Source: an uncultured Bacteroidota bacterium (GTDB taxonomy: Bacteria; Bacteroidota; Bacteroidia; Chitinophagales; LD1). Taken from it: a stretch of DNA of 64,000 nt. Each line of letters opens with the position of its first letter. The first letter of the stretch is position 1. The notes beneath the pieces were generated by a model. That model did no database searches and was not told the origin of the DNA. It worked only from the letters and a program-made list of their open reading frames with translations. The stretch spans positions 1-64,000 of the forward strand of contig CAIXGR010000018.1 of the NCBI GenBank assembly GCA_903919075.1. The letters run 5' to 3'. Positions 45,500 to 53,146 of this stretch are shown one piece after another. The translations under genes and the position numbers were made by a program.

Positions 45500-46414
45500 C
45501 TAATCTTTCTTTCTCAATAAAATATTAATGCCCGAGGTAAACAGGCTGTCAAACGAATCGTATTTACCTTTAAAGCAATTGGGGTATTGTAAAATCAATT
45601 CTTTACCAGTGGAGACTAGTATTTTTTTATAATCTACTATTTCAAGTTTGCCATCGTATTGTTTCCAAAGTTGGTTAAACTTATCAATAGACCAGCCATT
45701 AACATAATCGGGCCAAAACTCTCCTTTACTATATTTTTTAAAATAGTCTTTCATGGTGCTTTGCGAGAATAAAAACTGGCAGTAAGGCACCGGGAGGGAG
45801 CTATATGTGTGAAGACCCCAGGGAGATGGATACAATGGCCCAAAATCTAAATACATATAGCCACCGGGTTTTAATACCCTATAGGCATCTTTTAGAACCA
45901 AATCGGGTTTGGAAAAATGTTCAAACGAATCATAGGAAAAAATAACATCAAACGAATGGTCCTCAAAGCTTGTAGCTTGCGCATCCATTTGCATTAAGCG
46001 GGTGCCATTTTTTAGCGCTTCTTTATCAAAGGCCTCATCCCTCCAGTCAATACCGGTGGCTTGCTTTTTGAAATTCTTGTTCAACAAATAGCATACAACT
46101 CCGTCATAACAACCTAATTCTAAAAACTGCGTGACTGTATCAAAATTGGGTATTCTGTTTTGCAGGTCAATGCATCTTTCTGTGCCGCGCTTGTATAAAG
46201 CGGGTTCTTCGTACTGGTAATTGCTCTCAAAAGTATAACGGGTAACCAAGGAAAGTAGTTCTTCTTCATTTAGCCAGGTGGGTCCGCCGGTAGCTGTTTC
46301 AATGGCCCTTTTACATTGGTAATGGTGATACATGCCAAGAATATCTTTTGCCTTATCCTTTACCAGGACGGGGATAATTTTTTTAATGGCCTTTGCAATA
46401 GGGTTATCCAACAT
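45500..46414 (-). CDS. Class I SAM-dependent methyltransferase
   Basis: Methyltransferase of the Methyltransf_11/23 type, 304 residues. SAM-binding motif I is FLELGCYDGVVCYLLNK (about 96-112), motif II is ATGIDWRDEAFD, and motif IV is VIFSYDSFEHFSKPDLVL with YRVLKPGGYMYLDFG after it. The N-terminal 90 residues are helical and unlike known substrate domains. The downstream TYSSLPVPYCQFLF resembles surface sugar or glycan methyltransferases, but no glycan cluster is near. The substrate is unknown. Confidence 0.8.
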   Translation of the reverse strand: MLDNPIAKAIKKIIPVLVKDKAKDILGMYHHYQCKRAIETATGGPTWLNEEELLSLVTRYTFESNYQYEEPALYKRGTERCIDLQNRIPNFDTVTQFLELGCYDGVVCYLLNKNFKKQATGIDWRDEAFDKEALKNGTRLMQMDAQATSFEDHSFDVIFSYDSFEHFSKPDLVLKDAYRVLKPGGYMYLDFGPLYPSPWGLHTYSSLPVPYCQFLFSQSTMKDYFKKYSKGEFWPDYVNGWSIDKFNQLWKQYDGKLEIVDYKKILVSTGKELILQYPNCFKGKYDSFDSLFTSGINILLRKKD

Positions 46415-46530
46415 AAACGTTTAGTAATTTATTAGCTTATAACGAAAATAGCATATTCTATCATCCCTATAATGACAACCGGCAAGGGTTTGGATAAAAT
46501 AAAAAAGGTTGCCATTGCTGACAACCTTTT

Positions 46531-46615
46531 TGGTACCGAAGGTGGGACTCGAACCCACACACCCGAGGATACACGATTTTGAGTCGAGCGCGTCTACCAA
46601 TTCCGCCACTTCGGC
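46531..46615 (-). tRNA. tRNA-Leu (anticodon CAA)
   Basis: Type II tRNA of 85 nt with encoded CCA. On the minus strand the acceptor is GCCGAAG / CTTCGGT-A-CCA, the D-arm TGGCGGAATTGGTAGACGC, the anticodon loop CTCAAAA (CAA), a long variable arm (TATCCTCGGGTG) and a T-arm GTGGG-TTCGAGT-CCCAC. Two oddities appear: the first acceptor pair is G1-U72, and the anticodon stem has a U-U mismatch at 28-42 (CTCGA against TCGTG). The identity is secure. The longer open frame crossing it is not a gene. Confidence 0.95.
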
Positions 46616-46761
46616 ATGCGGCGCAAAAATAATTGAAAATTCAAGTTTAACAAGCAAGTTAAATAATGATAGCATTATAAATGCATGCCATAGGCACCAG
46701 CGCACTAACAATATTTGCAACTTATTAAATTGCATTAAGCTTAAATTTAATAAAACTGCAG

Positions 46762-47136
46762 TTATGGGCCTGCTTGAACAACTACAGTGCCTGTCATAGA
46801 AGGGTGTATAGCACAGTGATAAGCATAGCTGCCGGGAACAGTAAATTCTTTACTATAAGCTCCACCGGGGTTGATATCTCTGCTGTTAAACTGATTAGCA
46901 TCGCTGGTTACTGTATGGGTCATATTATCCTGATTGGTCCATGTAACTGTTGTGTTAGTAGTTACAGTTATAGTTGCAGGGGTAAATGACATGTTTTGAA
47001 TATACACCTGGTTTGTTCCCGGTTTAAGATTTTCTTTTTGGCTACAACTGTTAATTGAAACCAATAATGTAATTGCCGAAAAGCAAAGCAAAACTCCCCA
47101 AGCAGGTAAGTAGTGTTTATTTATTCTGTTTTTCAT
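46762..47136 (-). CDS. Cupredoxin (plastocyanin-like) lipoprotein
   Basis: Blue copper protein of 124 residues. The signal peptide is followed by lipobox INSC (C31). The cupredoxin domain spans about 43-121, with expected type 1 copper ligands H74 in NMTHTVTSDA and C108, H111 and M114 in AYHCAIHPSMTGTVVV. NMSFTPATITVTTNTTVTW is the usual first strand pair. It is probably anchored in a periplasm-facing membrane leaflet and acts in electron transfer. The partner is not identifiable. Confidence 0.88.
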   Translation of the reverse strand: MKNRINKHYLPAWGVLLCFSAITLLVSINSCSQKENLKPGTNQVYIQNMSFTPATITVTTNTTVTWTNQDNMTHTVTSDANQFNSRDINPGGAYSKEFTVPGSYAYHCAIHPSMTGTVVVQAGP

Positions 47137-47282
47137 GAGAATTCTGATTTAAGGAAAGGCTATTTCATGCTATGGTATTAACTGAGCTTAGAAGGCCGCC
47201 GCAATGTAATAACGCCTTTAAGGTAGGCCGATTGCGCTATTTGTAACGGTATTTATAAACCGGGGGCTGGAAAAAATGCAAA

Positions 47283-47304
47283 GGCCCTATAGTTATATAG
47301 GGCC
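47283..47304 (-). terminator. Terminator of rplU-rpmA operon
   Basis: On the minus strand a 9-bp stem (ggccctata / tatagggcc) with a 4-base loop is followed by tttgcattttttcc. It lies 33 bp after the rpmA stop. Confidence 0.82.
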
Positions 47305-47336
47305 AGCATTAATAATTTGTAGAATGTAAATTGAAC

Positions 47337-47603
47337 TTATGCAGTAGCTGCAGCAGGCAATACAGAAACGAATCTTCTTTCGTTTTTGCCTTTCGAGAAC
47401 TTAACAGTTCCTTCAATAATTGCAAATATGGTATGGTCTTTACCCATATCAACACCTTTGCCAGGGTGGTAGTTAGTACCACGTTGGCGAAGAATAATAT
47501 TGCCTGGGTTGGCAGAGTCGCCACCAAATATTTTTATACCTAATCGTTTACTGTGCGAATCGCGGCCGTTCTTTACTTTACCTTCACCTTTTTTGTGTGC
47601 CAT
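47337..47603 (-). CDS. rpmA: 50S ribosomal protein L27 (bL27)
   Basis: Large subunit ribosomal protein located near the peptidyl-transferase centre. The 88 residues match the family: [20 protein letters not shown] at the N-terminus, [20 protein letters not shown], and [20 protein letters not shown]. The N-terminus starts directly with MAHKKG, with no cleavable extension of the type found in Firmicutes. It is 33 bp downstream of rplU, the standard order. Confidence 0.97.
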   Translation of the reverse strand: MAHKKGEGKVKNGRDSHSKRLGIKIFGGDSANPGNIILRQRGTNYHPGKGVDMGKDHTIFAIIEGTVKFSKGKNERRFVSVLPAAATA

Positions 47604-47636
47604 TGCTCTTTTTATTTTAAAGCTTTATTAATTCAA

Positions 47637-47945
47637 CTATCCTATACTTTCAATCGAAATTTGAGTTAATGACTGACGGTGACCTTGGGTCTTCTCGTAA
47701 GTTTTTCTTCTCTTTTTCTTGTAAATAATCACCTTGTCGTCCTTCATGTGGCCAACAATTTTTGCATTTACCTTTATGCCTTTAATAGTTGGTGTTCCAA
47801 CCTTTACAGCGCCATTGTCCTCTGTAAGAAGAACTTTGTCGAATGCAACTGAGTCACCTTCATTACCTTCAAGGCGGTGAACGTATAACTTCTTACCGGC
47901 CTCGGCCTTAAACTGCTGTCCTGCTATTTCAACTATTGCGTACAT
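47637..47945 (-). CDS. rplU: 50S ribosomal protein L21 (bL21)
   Basis: Ribosomal protein binding 23S rRNA, 102 residues from ATG 47945 (MYAIVEIAGQQFKAEAGKKL). The C-terminal signature IYKKKRRKTYEKTQGHRQSL is typical. A longer in-frame opening from 47978 would add 11 unlikely residues and overlap the -7 box, so the later ATG is preferred. It is the first gene of rplU-rpmA, with a near-consensus promoter at 47966-47997. Confidence 0.96.
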   Translation of the reverse strand: MYAIVEIAGQQFKAEAGKKLYVHRLEGNEGDSVAFDKVLLTEDNGAVKVGTPTIKGIKVNAKIVGHMKDDKVIIYKKKRRKTYEKTQGHRQSLTQISIESIG

Positions 47946-47965
47946 ACTCTTTAAAATTTGGAGCG

Positions 47966-47997
47966 CAAATATAAGCACAGCTTATCGAAAATCCAAA
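47966..47997 (-). promoter_or_regulatory. Promoter of rplU-rpmA (TTTG-N20-TATATTTG)
   Basis: On the minus strand, TTTG (47994-47997) and TATATTTG (47966-47973) are exactly 20 bases apart. The leader to ATG 47945 would be about 15 bases. This is one of the best matches to the Bacteroidota consensus in the window. Confidence 0.75.
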
Positions 47998-48128
47998 CTA
48001 TGTTTTATCAACAAAAATACCTGATAGTGACCCAATTGTAATAATTGAGTAAAAATCGGACTCAAATAGCCTTAATAATTGACAAGTTGAAAATAAGCCA
48101 GTATCTTAGTAAAACAAATACCTCACCT

Positions 48129-48707
48129 ATGAAAAAACATGACTACTCCATAGTATTTTGCTTGTTTTTTCTTTTAAGCGCTACACACTTAAAATCGGCA
48201 TCAACAGGTGATATTTTAGGCCAAATTGTTGAAAAGGAGACTATGAAGCCGGTGGCTTATGTAGAAATTGTATTCGAAAGCAGCATGGAAAAGGTAGTTG
48301 TATCGGCCAATGAATACGGATATTATTATGCCAGCCATTTGCCTACCGGCAAATACCAGATGCGGGTAAGCTACAATAACCGAACCTTTTTTATGAATAA
48401 GGTTCGTGTTTACGATAGCTATTCATCATCGGTAGATTTGATAGTAAGCAATAACAATAATCTTCCGGATCTGGTGGAGGTAACAAGAAGTGAATCTGCT
48501 ATTAATCCATTACAACCGCATGATATTGTAATGGCAGAAAATAGTAACAACCAACCTACCCGTAGTTTGGGCGAAGCTTTGATGTCGCAACCGGGTGTTG
48601 ATATTGTAAACGGGCAACTGGTTATTAAGGGTAGTAACAAAGTGCGCTTTTTTGTTGATGGCGAACCGGTGCTTCAACCGCCTGTTTTTGGAAGCGGAGG
48701 AAGATGA
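48129..48707 (+). CDS. Small exported protein: carboxypeptidase-regulatory-like domain plus truncated TonB plug
   Basis: From ATG 48129 (MKKHDYSIVFCLF) the product has 192 residues with a signal peptide. Residues about 28-100 form a CarboxypepD_reg-like (transthyretin-fold) domain: GDILGQIVEKETMKPVAYVE and NEYGYYYASHLPTGKYQMRV. The remainder resembles the start of a TonB receptor plug: RSLGEALMSQPGVDIVNGQL and KVRFFVDGEPVLQPP, stopping after GSGGR. No beta-barrel follows. A related gene follows 107 bp downstream. Possible promoter: TTG 48079-48081, N20, TATCTTAG. The function is unknown. Confidence 0.65.
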   Translation: MKKHDYSIVFCLFFLLSATHLKSASTGDILGQIVEKETMKPVAYVEIVFESSMEKVVVSANEYGYYYASHLPTGKYQMRVSYNNRTFFMNKVRVYDSYSSSVDLIVSNNNNLPDLVEVTRSESAINPLQPHDIVMAENSNNQPTRSLGEALMSQPGVDIVNGQLVIKGSNKVRFFVDGEPVLQPPVFGSGGR

Positions 48708-48814
48708 AACTACATGTGAAAAGGCAATAATGAATAGTGAATAGATAATTTGTTTGATGCTTGCCCGTTTTAAGTATTTCCACTGATTTTTACTGAACCT
48801 AAAAATAAAACACA

Positions 48815-49492
48815 ATGAAACCAAAACAACTATTACCAGCGGTAATGCTATTGCTGCTGTTTTCTCAACATTCTTTTGCCTCGGGCGGAAATATTATGGG
48901 GCAGGTGGTAGATACCACAAATAAGCTTCCATTAATTGATGCTACCGTTGTGCTTGACTGCAAAGGCAACCAGCAGTCGGTAATGACTAATGAACATGGA
49001 TATTACTACGCAAGTAACATACCGGCGGGCGCGTACACTATTATTGTAGTTAACCATGGTACAACTTATAAAATGGCGGTAAATTTAGCCACAGATCAAA
49101 CACGTGAAGTGAATTTTAATGTTAGTGATGTAGTTGACATGCCAACTATTGAGGTTCACTATGTGGAACCTGTTATAGACCCGGTAGACCCTACTAAGCA
49201 TATATTGGATAGAAAGCAAATTTGTGAGATGCCCATAACAAAGATTGCTGAGTTGGCAGTTAATGAACCCGGTGTTGAAGAATTCAATGGGCAATACTAT
49301 GTTCACGGCGCGCGCGCCGGTGGGTTGGCTTATTATGTAGATGGATGTAAAGTTTTGGGCGACCCTGGCATCCCGCTTTGTGGTTTAGATTCGTATAGAA
49401 GCTATACAGATTTTATTCCTGCTAAATACGGTGATGTTACCGGTGGGGTTATTGCTATTGAGACGAGAAATTATTTTAAGCAGAACCGATAA
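48815..49492 (+). CDS. Paralogue: regulatory-like domain plus complete TonB plug without barrel
   Basis: The 225-residue protein has a signal peptide (LLPAVMLLLLFSQHSFA), a carboxypeptidase-regulatory-like domain (GNIMGQVVDTTNKLPLIDAT, NEHGYYYASNIPAGAYTIIV) and a fuller plug region. The plug region includes KIAELAVNEPGVEEFNGQYY, VHGARAGGLAYYVDGCKVLG and FIPAKYGDVTGGVIAIETRN, the last being the usual end of a plug. It then stops where a barrel should begin. It shares the layout and the G-Y-Y-Y-A-S motif with the gene at 48129 and is probably a tandem duplicate that diverged. A hairpin terminator follows. Confidence 0.7.
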   Translation: MKPKQLLPAVMLLLLFSQHSFASGGNIMGQVVDTTNKLPLIDATVVLDCKGNQQSVMTNEHGYYYASNIPAGAYTIIVVNHGTTYKMAVNLATDQTREVNFNVSDVVDMPTIEVHYVEPVIDPVDPTKHILDRKQICEMPITKIAELAVNEPGVEEFNGQYYVHGARAGGLAYYVDGCKVLGDPGIPLCGLDSYRSYTDFIPAKYGDVTGGVIAIETRNYFKQNR

Positions 49493-49494
49493 AT

Positions 49495-49560
49495 AAGGCT
49501 AAATGGTTAAAGGGCTAAAGGGATTGGGGCAGATTATTCTACTCTTAACCATTTAGCCTT
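49495..49560 (+). terminator. Hairpin terminator after the plug-like genes
   Basis: 49495-49510 (aaggctaaatggttaa) is the perfect reverse complement of 49545-49560, with a 34-base loop that itself repeats agggctaaag. A T-rich stretch (ttaaccttctttaag) follows. Confidence 0.65.
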
Positions 49561-49582
49561 TTAACCTTCTTTAAGCGTTATC

Positions 49583-49616
49583 ATGTTAACACCTTCGCAC
49601 GTTAACATTATCTTCG
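49583..49616 (+). promoter_or_regulatory. Histidine kinase promoter with inverted repeat
   Basis: TATCTTCG (49609-49616) fits the TAnnTTCG -7 variant and ends 6 bases before the kinase ATG. In place of a TTTG box the spacer carries an 8-bp inverted repeat, atgttaac (49583-49590) and gttaacat (49601-49608), with a 10-base spacer. It looks like an operator, possibly for the paired response regulator. Confidence 0.5.
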
Positions 49617-49622
49617 CAGCCC

Positions 49623-51212
49623 ATGAATACCAGACTTGTAAATATTATTATAGCCGGAATAACCATTGCTCTTGCTGGGCTAATGTATATTCAAACCAAT
49701 TGGATAAAGGAAAACTATTTAGTGCGCGAAGACCGTTTCGACCAAAGCGTTTACGTGGGTTTGGGTAATGTTGCCCAGGGTATTGAAAGAAATGAGGCCG
49801 TAGCCTATTTTTCTACCGAAGGTTTAACCGATGCCGGCAAAACTATTAGCAAGGTATATGATACGGTACAAAGTATAAAAACCAACCACCCCAAGTTTAA
49901 TCTGGTCGATTCAATGGGGCAACATGCTATGAAGTTTGGCTTTAGCGACACCAGTGCCGGGTTTGTTTCGAAGTTTATGGGCAGCATAACCTATTTGCAG
50001 GAGCGGGCCCAAAAATTACATGAGGTAAAGACAGATAGAGACCTGGTAAAGACCGATGTAGACCGCGAGCGGCATATTATTGAAATGCAGTTTAAAAAGT
50101 ACAACCACATGTTTCAGGACCTGGCTGTGCAGTTTATGCTGGATGATAAATGCCTGAAAGACCGCGTTACCGGCGACCAGATGGAAAAGTTTCTTGCCGA
50201 TGAGTTTAAAAAAGAGGGCATTAACACGCCTTTTGAGTATGCCATATTTGATAACTACAGCGAGGGAATGCTTTATGGAAATTTGCAGGTAAAAAAGGAA
50301 GAGGCACAATCTACCAATTTCTATTCTATAAAATTGTTTCCCAACGATTTGTATGAAAATTCGGGCATCTTAATTGTAAATTTCCCGCAGAAGAAAAACT
50401 ACATTTTTCAATCTATGTGGTTAATGCTTTCGGCTACTGTGGCTTTTATTTTCATTATCCTGGCCTCATTCGGGGGCTCTTTCTATATTATATACAGGCA
50501 AAAGAAACTGGATGAGCTTAAAACTGATTTCATTAATAATATGACCCATGAGTTTAAAACGCCTGTGGCAACTATATCGCTGGCCAGCCAAATGCTTAAA
50601 AACGATAAGGTAATGGAAAACAAGGAGAAGATTTTAAATTACTCCAATATTATTGATGAAGAAAATAAACGGCTTAGCGGGCATATTGAAAATGTATTGC
50701 AAGCAGCTAGGCTAGATAAGGGAGAGTTTAAACTTAAAGTGGATACTCTGAATATTAACGAATTACTGGACGATATTGCCGATTCGCTTGACTTGCGCAT
50801 ACAGAATGAAAATGGGGAGTTAGTAAGACATTTAGATGCCGAAAACCCCGTTGTTAAAGGAGATATCTTTCATTTGACCAATGCCTTTTATAATGTTTTT
50901 GACAATGCTATAAAGTATAAAAAGGATAGCCATCTTAAAATTACGGTTAGCACAAAAAGCACCGCAAAGGGCGTTTACATAACCATTATAGACGAAGGTA
51001 TTGGAATATCAAAGGAAGATCAAAAGAAGGTGTTTGAGAAGTTTTACCGCGTCCCTACGGGCAATATTCATAACGTAAAGGGGTTTGGGTTGGGCTTATC
51101 CTATGTAAAGGTTATTTTGACCATGCATGGAGGGGATATAAAGGTTGAAAGCGAACAAGGAAAGGGTAGTCAATTCGAAATATTCGTGCCGCACGCAATT
51201 GTTAATAAATGA
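49623..51212 (+). CDS. Sensor histidine kinase
   Basis: Membrane sensor of 529 residues. Helix 1 (about 5-28) and helix 2 (about 264-291) enclose a 235-residue extracytoplasmic domain without recognised fold but with a charged helical middle (LQERAQKLHEVKTDRDLVKT). The cytoplasmic part has a HisKA domain with H309 in NNMTHEFKTPVATIS, then the ATPase N box (NVFDNAIKYKK), G1 (IIDEGIGIS) and G2 (VKGFGLGLSYVKVIL). It pairs with the response regulator 79 bp downstream. The input signal is unknown. Confidence 0.93.
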   Translation: MNTRLVNIIIAGITIALAGLMYIQTNWIKENYLVREDRFDQSVYVGLGNVAQGIERNEAVAYFSTEGLTDAGKTISKVYDTVQSIKTNHPKFNLVDSMGQHAMKFGFSDTSAGFVSKFMGSITYLQERAQKLHEVKTDRDLVKTDVDRERHIIEMQFKKYNHMFQDLAVQFMLDDKCLKDRVTGDQMEKFLADEFKKEGINTPFEYAIFDNYSEGMLYGNLQVKKEEAQSTNFYSIKLFPNDLYENSGILIVNFPQKKNYIFQSMWLMLSATVAFIFIILASFGGSFYIIYRQKKLDELKTDFINNMTHEFKTPVATISLASQMLKNDKVMENKEKILNYSNIIDEENKRLSGHIENVLQAARLDKGEFKLKVDTLNINELLDDIADSLDLRIQNENGELVRHLDAENPVVKGDIFHLTNAFYNVFDNAIKYKKDSHLKITVSTKSTAKGVYITIIDEGIGISKEDQKKVFEKFYRVPTGNIHNVKGFGLGLSYVKVILTMHGGDIKVESEQGKGSQFEIFVPHAIVNK

Positions 51213-51218
51213 TAACTC

Positions 51219-51250
51219 TTTGGCACGCCGTTAAACCAATAGTACCTTCG
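51219..51250 (+). promoter_or_regulatory. Promoter of response regulator gene (TTTG-N20-TACCTTCG)
   Basis: TTTG at 51219-51222 and TACCTTCG at 51243-51250 are 20 bases apart, directly after the kinase stop. The regulator can thus be transcribed on its own. The predicted leader is about 37 bases. Confidence 0.6.
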
Positions 51251-51291
51251 ATTAGTTAAATATCACAAAAAAAACTTAAAATCTACCTACT

Positions 51292-51984
51292 ATGTCAGCT
51301 AAAAAAAGGGTTTTATTGGTGGAAGATGATGTTAATTTGGGTAATCTTCTGCAAGATTCGCTAGAAATTAAGAACTACGAAGTAGTGTTAAAACGAAACG
51401 GAGAAGATGCATTTAACGATTTCAAGGTAAACAAGTACGACATGTGCATTATGGATATCATGATGCCCAAGAAGGATGGTTTTACCCTTGCCAAGGACAT
51501 TCGCCGAATGAATGCTACTGTGCCTATTGTGTTTTTAACAGCTAAGGTATTGAAAGAAGATACCATTGAAGGTTTAAAGCTGGGCGCCGATGATTATATT
51601 ACTAAGCCCTTCAGCATGGAAGAATTAACGCTTAGAATGGAAAACATCTTCAAACGTTTGCCAAAAGCCGAGGTAAGCAACCAAAACCAGTTCGAAATTG
51701 GCCGCTTCAAGTTTGATAATACGCATCGTGTATTAAAATTAGATGCAAAAGAAACCAAACTTACTACCAAAGAATCGGAGCTGTTAAAGATGTTGGCAGT
51801 ATATACCGACAGGATATTAGAGCGCGAAGTAGCGCTGAATGCTGTTTGGGGAACTGATTCGTACTTTGCAGGTAGAAGTATGGATGTTTACATTGCCAAG
51901 CTACGCAAGTATCTTAAAGAAGACCCTAATGTGGAGATATTGAATATACACGGTACGGGCTTTAAATTGATAGTAAAAAAATAG
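51292..51984 (+). CDS. OmpR/PhoB-family response regulator
   Basis: The 230-residue regulator has a receiver domain (about 5-120) with acidic pocket E11-D12-D13, phospho-acceptor D55 in YDMCIMDIMMPKKDG and the lysine in YITKPFSMEEL. A winged-helix DNA-binding domain follows (about 132-228; TKESELLKMLAVYTDRILER, SMDVYIAKLRKYLKEDP). It is probably the partner of the upstream kinase and may act at the inverted repeat in that gene's promoter. Confidence 0.94.
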   Translation: MSAKKRVLLVEDDVNLGNLLQDSLEIKNYEVVLKRNGEDAFNDFKVNKYDMCIMDIMMPKKDGFTLAKDIRRMNATVPIVFLTAKVLKEDTIEGLKLGADDYITKPFSMEELTLRMENIFKRLPKAEVSNQNQFEIGRFKFDNTHRVLKLDAKETKLTTKESELLKMLAVYTDRILEREVALNAVWGTDSYFAGRSMDVYIAKLRKYLKEDPNVEILNIHGTGFKLIVKK

Positions 51985-52050
51985 GGTTTCTCTAAGTCAT
52001 CCTTTCCCATAAATCTTTTGATGGTACTTTCCCCATCTTGATTTTTGGAA

Positions 52051-53028
52051 CTAATCTTCTACTTCTTCAGGTATAGCTAATTGCTTAGTGCGAAGTGTTT
52101 TGTTATAGTGTATGCTGGCGTTTATCTCGTAGCCAATTAAAAGAACAAAGGCATTAATGTTAAGCCATATCATTAACAGCATAATAGTACCTATTGAGCC
52201 GAAGATTACATTCAACCGGCTAAAATTGCTTACATAGTAAGAATAAAAAATTGATACCAGCACCGATAAAATAGTAGCCACGGTTGAACCGGTGGAGATG
52301 AATTTGTATTTCTCTTTAGTATTAGGCCCGTAGTAATAAATAAGCGAGATAGATAAAAAATACATTAGAATAATAAAGGCGTAGCCGAATGTATGAAGAA
52401 GAAAATATGGCAACTTACTTTGTATGTGCCATAGCCTTGAAAGAAGGCCTACAATTTCCTGCCCAAGCACTATTAATACAATTGATGAAATAAATAGCAA
52501 GCTAAGTAAAGCTGTGATTTTTAGCGCCACCATACGGTTTTGAAAAGCATTCCGCTTTTTATAATGCTCATGCGTTTTATTAAACGATTGCATCATAGCT
52601 AATACGCCATTCGAGGTAAGGAATATTACCAAAAGGATAGAACCGGTTAATAGCCCCCCGCGCTTGTGTTTGGCAAGGTCGGTTAGTAAGGGTTGAAGAA
52701 AAGATTTAATGAAGTTGAAAGTTTCCTGATTAGGCAATATCTCTTTTAAAAGATCTAAAACGTGAGTATCAAGATTCCGGAAATAGGGCAGATAGGGGAT
52801 AAGCGTAAACACAAAAGTAAGTGCGGGAAAAATGGCCAGAAAGAAACTATACGCAATCGACTTGCTTCGGGTAAGCAACGAATTGGAACGTATTTCGGCG
52901 GCAAAAAACTGGTATACGTCGTAAACCGGTATACTGTCAAGACCGGGCAGGGTAAACACTTTGGCCCGGGCTTCCCAACTATCAATAAAGGGGTATGCAG
53001 CTTTAATTTGCTTCCAGATTCTATTCAT
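52051..53028 (-). CDS. YihY/BrkB family membrane protein
   Basis: Integral inner membrane protein of 325 residues with about six hydrophobic segments. Family signatures are KSIAYSFFLAIFPALTFVFT and FGSIGTIMLLMIWLNINAFV, followed by LLIGYEINASIHY. The family was once misnamed ribonuclease BN; no nuclease motif is present. Its function is unknown, with proposals of transport. It is a single gene with its neighbours on the other strand on both sides. Confidence 0.9.
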   Translation of the reverse strand: MNRIWKQIKAAYPFIDSWEARAKVFTLPGLDSIPVYDVYQFFAAEIRSNSLLTRSKSIAYSFFLAIFPALTFVFTLIPYLPYFRNLDTHVLDLLKEILPNQETFNFIKSFLQPLLTDLAKHKRGGLLTGSILLVIFLTSNGVLAMMQSFNKTHEHYKKRNAFQNRMVALKITALLSLLFISSIVLIVLGQEIVGLLSRLWHIQSKLPYFLLHTFGYAFIILMYFLSISLIYYYGPNTKEKYKFISTGSTVATILSVLVSIFYSYYVSNFSRLNVIFGSIGTIMLLMIWLNINAFVLLIGYEINASIHYNKTLRTKQLAIPEEVED

Positions 53029-53146
53029 TCCACTATTCTGTGCGGCGTAAATTTATACTAAAAGTGCAAAACCTTTAAGCATTTGCTTTTTCGTTTATCA
53101 AATCATGTGATTGAATTTTTATATTCGCAGTTCACAAAATTGCGAT

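Noticed and set aside
46421-46735. Open frame of 104 codons on the minus strand
   Set aside because: It runs through the tRNA-Leu gene and has no protein-like character.
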